A stretch of DNA of 64,000 nucleotides from Neocallimastix lanati (nom. inval.) (GCA_016946835.1 JACVTC010000146.1:110001-174000), one strand, 5' to 3'. Positions 35,658 through 47,460 are shown, counted from the stretch's first letter. Program-made: numbers and translations. The notes: generated from the sequence alone by a model not told the origin.

Positions 35658-35946
35658 TTTTATTTATTTTATTTTATTTTATTTTATTTTATTTTATTTA
35701 TTTTATTTTATTTATTTTATTTTATTTTATTTTATTTTATTTTATTTTATTTTATTTTATTTTATTTTATTTTATTTTATTTTATTTTATTTTATTTTAT
35801 TTTATTTTATTTTATTTTATTTTATTTTATTTTATTTTATTTTATTTTATTTTATTTTATTTTATTTTATTTTATTTTATTTTATTTATTTATTTTATTT
35901 TATTTTATTTTATTTTATTTTATTTTATTTTATTTTATTTTATTTA
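35658..35946. repeat. (TTTTA)n pentamer array
   Basis: About 290 bp of nearly pure TTTTA. In copy 1 the corresponding position (20770-20800) has only a few units, so the array expanded after the duplication. The open frame through it encodes only Phe/Ile/Leu/Tyr. Confidence 0.95.
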
Positions 35947-36219
35947 TTATAAATAAAAATATATTTAAATAATATTTCAAAAAAAAAAATATCATCAGAA
36001 TATATTATATATAATTAAAATATAGACATATATAAAATAAAAAAAAAGATTACAATAGTTTCAATGTTTATTTAAATACAAATAAAGTTTTATATCTTTA
36101 GAAAATATTATAAAAAAAATTGTTATATACTTTTATTAATTAATTTTAAAATATTTATGTTTTTATCTAATTTTTATTAAGCATTAAATGATCATTTTCA
36201 TAATTATTTTAAAAAATTG

Positions 36220-36221
<2 letters not shown>

Positions 36222-36302
<81 letters not shown>
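36222..36302. repeat. (ATT)n microsatellite
   Basis: About 80 bp of uninterrupted ATT repeats just beyond the right edge of duplicon 2. Confidence 0.95.
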
Positions 36303-36303
<1 letters not shown>

Positions 36304-36479
36304 TACCAAAATTTAGAAAGACAAAAAATATATTATGATATTGTAAAAAATCAAAACAATTTAAAATAAAATAATAATAAAAATAAAAAAAAAAAAAAGG
36401 TTTTTATTTATCTTCATACATAATTATATATTATATTGATATTTGTTTAAAGTCCAACCTGATATTTCAACTTTGTACA

Positions 36480-37183
36480 TTTAATTGATGCAATATACTT
36501 TGATAAAGATGGAAATATATATTATGATTCAGAAAAAACGATTTTAAACTTCCTTATTGATACTGATATCAAAGACTTAAAATAAACATAAAAATAGAAC
36601 GATCTAATGATCTTATAAAAATAAATCATTATACCTTCCAAAAGATAATATCATGGAAACAATACCTGAAAATAAAAAATCAATTTATATCAATTTTGAT
36701 TGAAGATCATATAATATCATTATATTATCATCAAACTGAAATTCATTCTACAACCTCAGAAGAGACATATACAGTAGGACTAGCATACGCAGATCCTGGA
36801 ACTTGGGCTGTTTCAGTTGCTATGAAATCATCTTTTATGTTAAAGATAATAAAACCTCATATATTCTCAATGATTGTAGATGTAATAAAAATATTGACAG
36901 TATTATTAATAATAAAATAATAATGGAAACAGTAGTTGAGATAACGAAGACTACGGATATATCATATATGATAAATAAGGAAAGATACTTGACTCCTACT
37001 AAGAAATAGAAGTAGAAGTTTCCGATGACCCTTCAGAAATAAAAATTAATGATGATCAATTTTATAATGAACAAGACCAAGAAAATAATAAAAAAATTCG
37101 CTTTGGTTATGGATTGGAATTGGAATTGGAATTTTTGTTATAATAATTTTATTGATTATAATCGCCTGTTGTTGTAAACATTA
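36480..37183 (+). pseudogene. Decayed single-pass membrane protein gene
   Basis: Pieces in several plus-strand frames form a plausible protein end: YFDKDGNIYYDSEKTILNFL (about 36497-36556), TYTVGLAYADPGTWAVSVAM (36765-36824), METVVEITKTTDISYM (36923-36970), an acidic stretch EVEVSDDPSEIKINDDQFY, then a transmembrane segment GIGIGIFVIIILLIIIACCC ending KH and a stop at about 37183. The order (ectodomain, acidic stalk, membrane segment, short Cys-rich cytoplasmic end) suggests a type I membrane protein. At least three frame changes and stops break it. I do not recognise the family. Confidence 0.45.
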
Positions 37184-37571
37184 ACAGAAATAAAATTTTC
37201 TCTTAGAATGATTTCCCAAAATTTTCAATATTTATAATATATAAAAAATTACTCATTATGTCACTTTATGAAATATCCATTTAAATTACCATATATTTTA
37301 TTCCATACTCAAAACTATAAATACTTGTGGACAGAGAAAAGAAAAGAAACATAGAATTTGTAAATATCATGTATTATGTATTGATATATACAATAAAATA
37401 TATCCTACTTAAAGAAGTTAATCATGAAAAAGTGAAATTAGGTTAGAAAAGAAATAGCTTATCGTTTAATAATATCAAGTGAATAATATTATACAATAGA
37501 ATAATTTTATGTACACATATTCACCAGTAAACCGATTTATTCATTACTGAATAAATAGGTTTAAGAGGGAA

Positions 37572-37864
37572 TGTTTGGATATGTGAATTTATGTTTTAAT
37601 TACTAATAATTAATAATTCAATGCTAATTTAATATTTATTAGAATACTCATGTATTAAGTTATTTCTAATATTGTTAAGCCACATTTAAGATATACAAAT
37701 ACATGTAATTTGTATTCATTTTACATAAGCCTTAATCTATATAAAAAACATGAAACTCTTCATAATTAATAAATAAAGTTAATTAGATATAAATCTTATT
37801 TTCTAATATAAATAAATAATAATAAATACATATTATTTTATTATTTTATATTGACTCCTTAACA
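37572..37864 (+). repeat. Probable LTR with polypurine tract (solo or 3' end)
   Basis: A 293-bp block starts TGTTTGGATATG and ends CTCCTTAACA, giving the short inverted ends TGTT/AACA typical of LTRs. It is preceded by TTTAAGAGGGAA, like the polypurine tracts of the copia elements here. A TATA-like TATATAAAAAACATG lies inside. The 37200-37560 interval upstream may hold a badly decayed RNase H tail (for example AAAGAAGTTAATCATGAAAA), but I cannot support it further. Confidence 0.5.
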
Positions 37865-37899
37865 ATATTCAATGCTTATTTTAAAATAATGTTAAAAAA

Positions 37900-38130
37900 T
37901 TGCTATAAAAATATATTTAATTATTATTTTTATTTTTATTTTATTTTATTTTATTTTATTTTTTTTTTTTTTCATTTTATTTTTTTTTTCGTTTTATTTT
38001 TTTTTTTTTCATTTTATTTTTTTTTTTTAATTTATTCTTGTTTTCATTTTATTTTTTTTTTTCATTTTATTTTTTTTTTTTTACATATTTTCTTGTTGTA
38101 AAAAAAAAAAAATTATTTTTTGATAATAAA

Positions 38131-38181
<51 letters not shown>

Positions 38182-38560
38182 TATAATAATAATAATAATA
38201 TAAAAAGATACTTATAAATAGTAATATCATTGTATAATGTCTATACCTTTTAATTAATGATATTTCTTTTTAATTTTTAAAGAGTAATAAAAATAATAAA
38301 AATAATAAAAATAATAAAAATAATAAAAATAATAAAAATAATAAAAATAAAATTTATTAATGTCTTATATTATTTTTTTTCTATATCATGGATGGTGGCA
38401 AAGTAATATTAAATATATATATATATAAATTTTTCTATTTTGTATTTTTTATTATATTTCGATTTTTATTATATATAAAAAAAAAAAAAAATTTTAAAAA
38501 AATGAAATAGAATTAGTTTTGTTTCTTAACTGTTTTTGTTTTTTTATTTTTTTACTTAGT
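37900..38560. other. Low-complexity interval
   Basis: T-rich TTTTATTTTTTTTTTTCATT-type repeats (37925-38095), (AAT)n at about 38128-38195, and a 9-bp AATAATAAA array at about 38283-38350. No gene. The last part is the 5' flank of the following gene. Confidence 0.7.
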
Positions 38561-38608
38561 ACAGCTTCTATTTCATATTATTACATTTATAACTAGTTCT
38601 AAAAAAAA

Positions 38609-39283
38609 ATGGATGTCTATTTAAAAATAAATAATAATAATGAAAAAAATAATATCAAATCTAATAAGAAAAAAAGAACTTTAGATAAAATGATATCTAA
38701 GAAAGAAAATGAAGTTGCCATTAAAAGAAGTCATCATAAACAGGAGTTTAAAAAGATGAAGGATCGAAAAAATATTAAAAGAAAGGATGGCCTTATAACT
38801 GATTTCATTTTTGAAGGGAAAAAAAGAATAATTACTCGTGATAAATCGGAGAAATTAAAATCATTTATTGAAAAAAATACAACGAAAGATCATATCATTA
38901 GAAGCTACAATAATAAAAATAAAAGCAACAGTCATAATTATATAAATGACAATAAAGATCATCATCATAATAATAATAATAATAATAAAATTAAAAATAA
39001 CAACAATAATAATAATAATAATAATAATAAAATTAAAAATAACAATAATAATGATCATAATAATAATTATACCAATAATTATAATAATAACATTAATAGT
39101 AATAATAATAACAATGAAGAAGAAAGAAATAAACCAAATAATAAATCGACAGAAAGTTTAAAAAAATTAGTATTAGGGGAAAAAATTTTTTATTATGATG
39201 ATAAATTGAATCTTGTAGATGTTGTTCGTAATTATGGAAAAGAAAAAAATACAAGAATCTTAGATATTATAAAAAATAATTAA
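38609..39283 (+). CDS. Lys/Asn-rich hypothetical protein
   Basis: A 224-residue, strongly basic protein with no signal peptide or membrane segment. The N-terminal 100 residues are Lys/Arg-rich with clusters such as NKKKRT and KKMKDRKNIKRKDG that could act as nuclear-localisation signals. Residues about 120-170 are Asn runs (AAT microsatellite) interrupted by KIK and DHH. The C-terminal 45 residues (SLKKLVLGEKIFYYDDKLNL and on to IIKNN) are normal-complexity and may be the conserved part. The start is an ATG preceded by an A run. The terminal parts have non-repetitive codon use, so I think it is a real gene; function unknown. Confidence 0.55.
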   Translation: MDVYLKINNNNEKNNIKSNKKKRTLDKMISKKENEVAIKRSHHKQEFKKMKDRKNIKRKDGLITDFIFEGKKRIITRDKSEKLKSFIEKNTTKDHIIRSYNNKNKSNSHNYINDNKDHHHNNNNNNKIKNNNNNNNNNNNKIKNNNNNDHNNNYTNNYNNNINSNNNNNEEERNKPNNKSTESLKKLVLGEKIFYYDDKLNLVDVVRNYGKEKNTRILDIIKNN

Positions 39284-39352
39284 AAAAAAAAAAAAGTTTG
39301 AAATATTAAATATATATAGAATATTCAATATTCAATATTTATATAGTAGAAA

Positions 39353-39390
<38 letters not shown>

Positions 39391-40046
39391 AAATTAATAA
39401 TACAATATAATAATTATTAATGCATATTTCATCATAAACAATATCACATAAAAAATTTTTAGTTGTTATATAAAAAAGAAATTTTTATTTTTGGATATAC
39501 ATATATGTTATTAAATATACCTTTTTCTATAATAATATGTAAATATTGTTATAATATACCTATAATAACATATATATGTATATATAAATACTGTTATAAT
39601 TTACTTATACCTATAATAATATATATATATATAAATATTGTTATAATAAAACTATACCTATAATAACATACATATATGTGAATATTGTTTTATCATAAAT
39701 TATTTTATTTAATAAAATTTTATTAAATAAAATAATTTTTGTAAATTCATTTAAAATATAAGAAGAAGAAGAAAAAGAAGAAGAATATAAAGTATATTTT
39801 TATTTTAAATTATATATTTAATGATTATAACAGTAAATTTATTCTTAAATATTTTTTATTATTTATTTTTTTTTTATATGGAAAAAAAAAGTAAACTTAG
39901 TAAGTATTATAGATATAAAATTTTAATAGAAAAAAAGTAAAAAAAAAAAGTATTAAAATTACCAATTTATTATTTGTATTATTATGAATTATAGGGAATA
40001 AATATATATAGTTATATAATCTTTTAGTGATCCCTTAAGTTAAAAA

Positions 40047-40080
<34 letters not shown>

Positions 40081-40324
40081 TATGCATAAATTTTCATTAA
40101 CGGAATATATTCAAAACATTTAATTTTGGATATTCATATAATAATATAATAAGAATGACCATCACTATCAGCAATAAAAAAAAATTTAATAATTAATTAA
40201 ATAATGTTATATGTCTCTTTTCATTTATATTTTATCATTTTAATGGAATAAATCAAAATATATTAATTTAAAAAAAGAATACTCATCGATCATTAATATC
40301 TTATAACATTATATTTTGAGGAAA

Positions 40325-40360
<36 letters not shown>

Positions 40361-41148
40361 AGAAAAAAAAATAAATGTTAAATATATATATTATAAATTA
40401 AAATAAATATAATATTTTTTATTTTTATATTTCTTAGAAATTGTATTTTGAGATATAATTAATAATATATATATCATTTATCTTTTTTTTTTTTTTTTTT
40501 TTTTTTATTTTTTTTTTTTATTTATTTCTTTTTAGTAACTATATATAGAGTTAGAACAATACGTCTGTTAAAGTAAAAAAAAAAAATCGTTGGGAATAAA
40601 CAACATTTTTAATTTTAATATCTTTTATGTTGAAATAATAATATTTAAAAAGATAAAAAAAAAATACCTGTATTTAACTTGTTCATTAAATAATACAATC
40701 ATAATCTTAAAAATATATATTCATATAATTAATAAAATAAAAAAAAAGTAAAATTCTTTATATCATTTCTATAAAATTTATATTTATTTATTTATTTTTT
40801 ATTTTTACTTTATTTTATTTTATTTTATTTTATATATATAATTAATTTTTATAATTTTTTATGATTTTTTATTTTATTCTATCAATAATAAATTAAAATG
40901 TATTAGATAAATTAAGTTTATTTATATTTAAAATTTTATATATTCTATATAATATACAATCAAAAAATAATTATATTTTGTTTTTTGTTTTTCTTGATGA
41001 ATATCAATAATCTAATAGTTTTTTTGATCTATTTATTTTATTGAATCTATTAATACTTATCCTTTTTTTTTTTTTTTTTTTTTTTTTTGTTTTCTTTTAT
41101 AGTATTATTGATTTTATTATTTAAATAATTTTATTTAATTAATTAATA

Positions 41149-41188
<40 letters not shown>

Positions 41189-41273
41189 TTTTAATTTTAT
41201 TATTTTTTTTTTTGTTTATTTTCTAATAAATAAATGTTTTTAATTGAAGTTTCCTTAATATAAATATAATTAA

Positions 41274-42821
41274 TCAGTTATCTTTTTCTGATGATTCATC
41301 ATTATCAAAATTATCTAAATTATCATCATTTAATATAATTTCTAAAGCTTCAGTAGATTCATCTGAAGGCTCAGTATACTCTTCTACTTCATCTCCTTCA
41401 TTTTGAGAAGGTAATGGGAAAGTTCCAGGAACATAGGTTTTATCCATCCATGAAATTCTACCATTAATCCAGTCAACTAATTTTTTAACATTTTTCATTA
41501 CATGATTAGAGGTTTTAAGGTAATCAGATTCCATGGCAAGAGAATAATTGTATTCTTCAGATACATCATTTTTAATAGAATTAGAAACGGCTTGCCATCT
41601 CTCACAAACTAATTCATAGAACCATGGTTCGGTAATAAGAATAACAAACCATGGATTACTTCTATCTCCATATTTTTCAATGAATGTCGTATCTTGGAAA
41701 GAGCCAGCCCAGTACTCGTCATTTCCATCTTTATAAGTCCAATCGAAATCCCATGGAGCCGTCATTTGGAACTTTGAAATCTTACTATTTTTGGAAAAAT
41801 CAATGGCAAAGAAGAAACTACCCTCACCAACATCATAATCATGAACAATTTCATAGAGAAGGTACATATCAACGAAGGAATTAATATCAACTACAGCCTT
41901 AATGGTTTCTTCAGCACTAGTGAATGTAGCATTAACAAGGTTGTAATTTTCATCAAAAGTTTTGAAATCATTCTTTTTTGTGGCGTAATAAATAATTTTA
42001 AAAAGGTTTTCAGTGTAATTACCGATGAAGTCGACTTGTTCTTGACTATAGATATCATTCTTAAAGGTGTATTGAGCTTCAATAAATTTTCTGCTAACTC
42101 CGTTAATATCAGTGACGGTAGCATCTTCGTAAGTGATATTGAAAAAGTGGGGTTCTCTCTCATAGCAATTATCAATTTCAATAAAGTAACCAATATCAGT
42201 ACCATTATAATTCTTTTCTACAGGACTAACATTAATTCTTTTTTCATTAATTTCATATTGTTCCGTGAGAACGTAAATTCCTTGGAATATATCATTAACG
42301 TAAAGATTGACAAGTTGAGAATCTGTACAGAAGGCCTCATCTCTTAAAAGAGTTCTACCCATTTTTAAAGCAATATCCACACGAATCACATCCCAATTTG
42401 ATTTAACTAAAACCCAATTTTTAAATTCTTCACCCTCATGAAGTCCAAGGAAACTTGTTTTCTCATCAAATTTGATTTTATATGGAACTGGATTGGCGAG
42501 TATCTTTTCAATATCACCATAATAGGCACTAGAATTACCTCTAATTCTAATTTTAGCAGAATTTTCTTTCATTTCAAGGTCAGGACTAACATTGAAGGCA
42601 TCCACGACACATTCAGTATAGGTTTCTCTTGAAAGAATATGTTCTGTATTATTTCTAGTAGAAATATTGATAACTGGAAGAAGGGAATCTTTTATAATTT
42701 CATCTTTAAATTGTTGCTTTTGAGCAGCATCAATATTAAGGGATTCATAAGTGTTAATAGCAACAACCTTAAAAGAAGAAGCAATAATAAAAGAAATTGC
42801 AATAAATAATATAGATATCAT
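41274..42821 (-). CDS. Secreted CotH-kinase-like protein, copy A
   Basis: A 515-residue protein of the CotH family (named for the Bacillus spore-coat protein H, an atypical protein kinase). An N-terminal signal peptide (residues about 1-21) is followed by a CotH domain spanning about 85-460. Landmarks are RIRGNSS (92-98), YKIKFDEKTSFLG (114-126), NLYVNDIFQGIY (172-183), PWDFDWTY (356-363, the conserved acidic metal/ATP-site region) and WINGRISWMD (451-460). The tail (470-515) is acidic and disordered, with no dockerin or membrane anchor. Many anaerobic-fungus CotH proteins carry dockerins; this one does not, so it is probably secreted free. The substrate is unknown. Related copies are at 51772, 58160 and 61739. 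Confidence 0.92.
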   Translation of the reverse strand: MISILFIAISFIIASSFKVVAINTYESLNIDAAQKQQFKDEIIKDSLLPVINISTRNNTEHILSRETYTECVVDAFNVSPDLEMKENSAKIRIRGNSSAYYGDIEKILANPVPYKIKFDEKTSFLGLHEGEEFKNWVLVKSNWDVIRVDIALKMGRTLLRDEAFCTDSQLVNLYVNDIFQGIYVLTEQYEINEKRINVSPVEKNYNGTDIGYFIEIDNCYEREPHFFNITYEDATVTDINGVSRKFIEAQYTFKNDIYSQEQVDFIGNYTENLFKIIYYATKKNDFKTFDENYNLVNATFTSAEETIKAVVDINSFVDMYLLYEIVHDYDVGEGSFFFAIDFSKNSKISKFQMTAPWDFDWTYKDGNDEYWAGSFQDTTFIEKYGDRSNPWFVILITEPWFYELVCERWQAVSNSIKNDVSEEYNYSLAMESDYLKTSNHVMKNVKKLVDWINGRISWMDKTYVPGTFPLPSQNEGDEVEEYTEPSDESTEALEIILNDDNLDNFDNDESSEKDN

Positions 42822-42846
42822 TTTATTATTATTATTATTATTATTT
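42822..42846. repeat. (ATT)n tract directly upstream of CotH A start
   Basis: ATT repeats (ATA/AAT on the coding strand) touch the start codon. The same tract is present at copy B (53314-53337), expanded at pseudogene C (58911-58944) and interrupted at D, so it is an ancestral, length-variable 5' leader feature. Confidence 0.8.
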
Positions 42847-43878
42847 TGATTTAAATTATTAATTATTATTTTTTTTTTAAATATCTATTTTTATTTTTTC
42901 CTTTAAATGATTTATTTATATATTTATTTATTTTTCTTTATTTTTAATTATTAATTCATTAATACTTTTTAATCTTAAAAAAAAAAAAAAAATAAAAAAA
43001 AAAAAAAATATAAAAAAAAAGTATTTTTTTTTTATTTTATATAAAAAATAAAAATAAAATTAAAAGTTAAAATATTATAAATTTATTTTAATAATAAAAT
43101 AATTACACCAATAATATTTTAAATTTTATGTATTTAATAAAAGAAAAAAAATTTTTCTATCTTTCCTTTTTGTACATAAAAAATAGTTTTAACTATATAT
43201 ATTTAACAAATATTATTAAATAAATTTTGATATATTATTAAATATATGTTAAATATAATTATATTATAATTATATATTTTGATATACCTGTTAAATATAT
43301 GTTGAATATTATTAAGTTAAAATTCTGATATAAAAATTGTTTATTATTTATTGTTTATATGGTTACAACTCTTTTTTTTTTTTTTTTGTTCTTTTTAACT
43401 ATCATAAATTAAATTTAAATTTTTTTGTTTTATTTATTATGATAGTAAAAAATATTTATTATGACTTAAAGTTTAAATTATAAATTTATTATTATTTAAA
43501 GTTTAAAGTTCAATTTTATTTTTAATTAATTTTATTATTAAATTAATTTTAATTTTTTTTTATTTTTTTATTTAAATTAAATATTTTATTATTTTTTTCC
43601 TTTTTTATCATTTTAAATTTAATTAAAAAATAAAAAATAAATTAAAAAAAAAAAAGAAAAATTTTTAACTTTATTTATTATAAAAAAATTTATTTTTTTT
43701 TTCTATTGAAAGAATTAGAAATTATCATTTCCTATAAAAAAAAAAAAAAAAGTTTGCTGAGAATTTTATTTTGTTTTATTTTTATTAAATGATTAACAGT
43801 TAACATTTAATTTTATTTTATGTTTTATTAAAAAAAAATTTAATAATTAAGATTGAATTCTATCATAAAATGAAAAAT

Positions 43879-43923
43879 TTGTACTACAACTTCATCCATG
43901 CATTCATGGTTGTACCATGAGAA
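43879..43923. promoter_or_regulatory. Conserved palindromic block upstream of CotH A
   Basis: TTTGTACTACAACTTCATCC then ATGCATTCATGGTTGTACCA then TGAGA holds TCATGGT-TGT-ACCATGA, a perfect 7-bp hairpin, and CCATG-CATT-CATGG, an alternative. It is identical over more than 40 bp at copy B (54339-54383), within much less conserved AT-rich flanks. A regulatory role is a guess; it lies about 1.06 kb from the start codon. Confidence 0.35.
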
Positions 43924-45036
43924 TGACAAATTAACAATTTAATAATATTATAATTACTTTGAAAATCAATAATTAAAATCTTTTCTTTTTAAAAAGTCTT
44001 TGGTAATTTTTTTTTATTATAATTTACATAATTTTTTATATTAAAGTATATATATATTTATAAAAATACTATAAGTAAATTATATAACTAATATAAATAT
44101 TATATTATTATATTAGTTATTCCTGTCATATAATATAAAAGTTTTAAAATAATAAAAACTTTTTTGAATTTTTGTATCAAATTATTTATATTAAATGAAA
44201 ATATTTTGATTGGTTATATAAATTTTTTTTTTTAATTTATTTTACACTCAAAACTTTATTTATTATAATGTAAAAGATAATATATTGAAATATTTTAAAA
44301 GTAAAATATTCCAGCAACATATATATGAGATATGCTCAAAGGATGAATAGTTATCTTCTGAAAATCATTCATTATAACGTTTATTGATTTTTATAATGAG
44401 AACAGTCTTTTTTTTTTTTTTTTAATTATTTATTTATCATGGAAACAAAAATTTTTAATTATATTTTTTATATATTATTAAAATGCTCCCAGTCAAATAT
44501 GTCATAAAGAGTAATCATCATTTTTAAACGGAAGAAGAAAAAAAAATATGTCATAATTCAAGTTATTATTTAATATATAATTATCATTATTATTAATATT
44601 AATTTGGTGCAATGTTAAAAGAGGAAAAAAAAGTTTTTTTTTATTGATTACTAAAATGTTCATTATCATATTATTGCTATTAATTAAAAAAAAATTTTAA
44701 TTTATTTTTATTATATTAATTTTCTGTATAAATATTTTTTATTTTTTATTTTTTTTTTTTTTTTAGAATCTTCTATATAAAGTATTAATTAATTCTTTAA
44801 TATGTCGAAACTCAATGGATATAAATTTTATTAAAAGTTGTACAATGACATAAATAAGTGAAGAATTAAAAAACTATTATTTCTTCTTATTAAATCACTT
44901 GAAATATTAAATTAAAAGAATAATTCTCACTAAGAATATTTTTAATATTTAATATTTCACTTTCAAACTTTTTTACTATTTCAATAAAATATTTAATTCA
45001 TTCAAGATTTAAAATGTAATAGTAATTTATAATTTC

Positions 45037-45071
<35 letters not shown>

Positions 45072-45710
45072 TTTCTTTGTTCAATAGTATTGAACAAGAA
45101 ATTTTTTATATTTAATATAAATATATTTATATATATATATTGATGTTTTTTTTTTGAAGTCTTTGTATCGTATGATAGACTACATAGGATATGTTTAAAT
45201 AATCATTATAAAAATTTGTGTTATTTGAGACAAATTTTTAAACAGATTGAAAATCTCATTTTAAAAGAAGTTCCTTAGTTTTTTTTTAATTATATGAATG
45301 AATTAAATAAATATATAAAAATACATAGAGATATTATAAAAATGTAATTTTAACCTCAAAAAAAAAAAAAAAATAAATAAATAAATAAATAAATAAAAAA
45401 AAAATAAACATAATTATTAATAATTATTTTTTTTTCGTTTTTAAGACATCTCATTTTGAACTAATTTTTTTTTCCTTTATGTTTCTTTTTCTTTTTTTTT
45501 TTTTTTTTTAAATTTTTATTATCATTATTATTAATTTTAGAAGAATTAATTATTTCTTTTTTAAATTAGTACATTTTTTTATTTCCTAAATTGATGGTAT
45601 GAATCACTTCAATTCCATTCTATTTTTAATAAAGAATTTATATATATATAAATATAGATATAAATATAAATATAAATATATAAAAAAGATATTGAAAATT
45701 AAATACATTT

Positions 45711-45982
45711 TTTAAAGTTTTAATGATAAATTTTATTAATAAAAGACACCATTTTATTAATGGTATTATTATTACACACAATTATATAATATAAATTAAA
45801 TATAGTAACACCAGAGCTATAAAATGATTTGTAATACATGAAATGAATTTATTGAAATTATACCCTTGATTACTAAGTTATTCAAGCCTTATTACCAATG
45901 TATCATATTATACATGTACATATTATATAAATAATTTATAACTATACTAAATAATATTAAACTTTAATTGTTTTTCTTAACA
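45711..45982 (-). repeat. 3' LTR of copia element 3
   Basis: About 270 bp. On the minus strand it starts TGTTAAGAAAAAC at 45982, directly after a polypurine tract (TTAGGGAGAA). Its outer 200 bp are repeated with about 90% identity at 50216-50418, for example AGTTTTAATGATAAATTTTA and GCTATAAAATGATTTGTAAT. Confidence 0.8.
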
Positions 45983-45995
45983 TTCTCCCTAATGC

Positions 45996-46440
45996 TTAAT
46001 ATTCTATTAAAATTGTCAATATGTTATTTCTAAATTTTGTCATCAATGTGATATTTAGATAATTAGTGAAACCGTCCGCTAGGTTGTCTTGGGACTTTAT
46101 ATACTTGAGGTCTATTTTGTTTTCTTTAACTAAATCTCTTATATGATGATATTTGATATCTATGTGCTTTGATTTTGGATTAATTGTTTCATTCATGAAA
46201 TTATATATGGTCGCTTTGTTATCTGTATTGATCATCCTAGGTTTGATATTAATATTCAATTCTCTGAATACATTATTATACCATAAACAGTGATTAGCGC
46301 ATTCATTTAATGCATAGTATTCACTTTCTGCAGTTGAAGTGAATACACATCTCTGTAGCTTCGAGTACCAACTTGTTGGTCCATTAGCATTAAATGACAA
46401 GTGGCTGATTTTCTCGTATCTAAGTCACCTCCGAAAATCT
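45996..46440 (-). pseudogene. Copia RNase H domain
   Basis: Open at 45996-46400, with WYSKLQRCVFTSTAESEYYA, NTDNKATIYNFMNETINPKS, KHIDIKYHHIRDLVKE and DNLADGFTNYL: the full C-terminal RNase H pattern of copia elements. The first part (DVDADFR-like, near 46430) lies in another frame. The domain ends the pol polyprotein just before the polypurine tract. Confidence 0.8.
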
Positions 46441-47460
46441 GCATCAACATATACTTCAAAATCCTTTTCACTATTAAAATTAAATTTTATTTTATAATTT
46501 TGTTTCTCTTTTTTTTAAGTATCTAAAAATTTTTAAAACATTAAACCAATCTTCATCTGTGGGATCTTATGATTTTCTAGATGCTTTACTTACCGCGAAT
46601 AATATGTCAGGTCTTGTACAAATAGCGAGATACAATAAAACTTCCGATTGCTTTTCTATATCTGGTTGAACTATATTTCTTCTTTCTCATTTCTTCATTT
46701 TCCATAGGAATTATATTTGATGAAGGAATGTACTTTTCAATATTGAATTTTTTCAGTATGTCTTTGGTGTATTTCTTTTTGATGTAATAAATAATCATCT
46801 TTGCATTTTTTCAAATTTTACTCCAATAATAAAATTGGCTTCACCTACATCTGTGATCTGGAATTTCTCTTTCAGAAATTTTCTTGTTCTCGTGATTTCT
46901 TCTTAAGTTCCTGTTTATAAGTATGTCATCAACATAAACAGTTAGGATACAAGTAATTTCTCTTCTTTTCATTAAACTTTGCATATAAACATGGTTCGCT
47001 TCTAAGCCTTTTTTAAATCCGATTCCAATTAATACATCATTTGATAGATGTCATCATTATATTTTGTTGAAATTGCTGATATTATTTTCAATGAATCTTA
47101 TTTCAAGGTAGGTGAGAATGTCTCTTTTATAGTTTACATCAAATTTTTGGCGTGAATCCTCTCGGGATTAAGCGTGCTTTTCTTTTTACGATATTTCCTT
47201 CAGAATCATGTTTATTATTAAATACTCATCGTGATGTTATAACATTTGTATTTTTGGGAACCTTATTAACTGTTTCGTACACTCTTAAATCTCTCATATT
47301 TTTTTAATTCATCGTTGATAGCATTTAACCATTCATTCTTATCTGGTTTATATCTTATATCTCTAAAGCTCTCTGGTTCAACTTGGATGTTAGCTGAATA
47401 GTTTGCCATTTTACTCATTGTATCATCTATGTTAAAGGATTTGAACATTTTTATTCGCAA
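46440..47460 (-). pseudogene. Copia reverse transcriptase
   Basis: Starts with FRDIRYKPDKNEWLNAINDE (47400-47330), typical for the start of the copia polymerase, and includes LTVYVDDILIN (about 46918-46945) with an intact catalytic YVDD. Several frame changes lie between, and the frame after YVDD is lost near 46800. Confidence 0.75.

Larger units (their letters stand above)
30520..36180 (+). repeat. Ankyrin duplicon, copy 2
   Basis: A direct repeat of 15720-21090. Matching begins in AAATTAAATATTAAGACAT-like sequence and ends in TTTATGTTTTTATCTAATTT. It differs mainly by expansion of the TTATTAT repeats on the 5' side (30640-31205) and of a TTTTA array after the gene (35660-35946). Confidence 0.85.
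39450..45710 (-). repeat. CotH duplicon A
   Basis: This block of about 6.2 kb contains one CotH gene with long 3' and 5' flanks. It is matched by B (50420-56160), partly by C (56860-60120) and by D (60730 to the window end). Shared landmarks outside the gene include AATAATTTTTGTAAATTCAT, TTATATAATCTTTTAGTGAT and, on the 5' side, the palindromic block at 43879-43923. Degenerate tandem units of about 47 bp with AATATTGTTATAATATACCT start the block (39540-39700). Confidence 0.85.

Noticed and set aside
35626-35952. 108-codon hydrophobic open frame after ankyrin copy 2
   Set aside because: It is a TTTTA array read in frame; copy 1 has almost none of it.
38861-39161. Isoleucine-rich frames on both strands over the Asn tract
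   Set aside because: Other frames of the AAT microsatellite inside the 38609-39283 gene.
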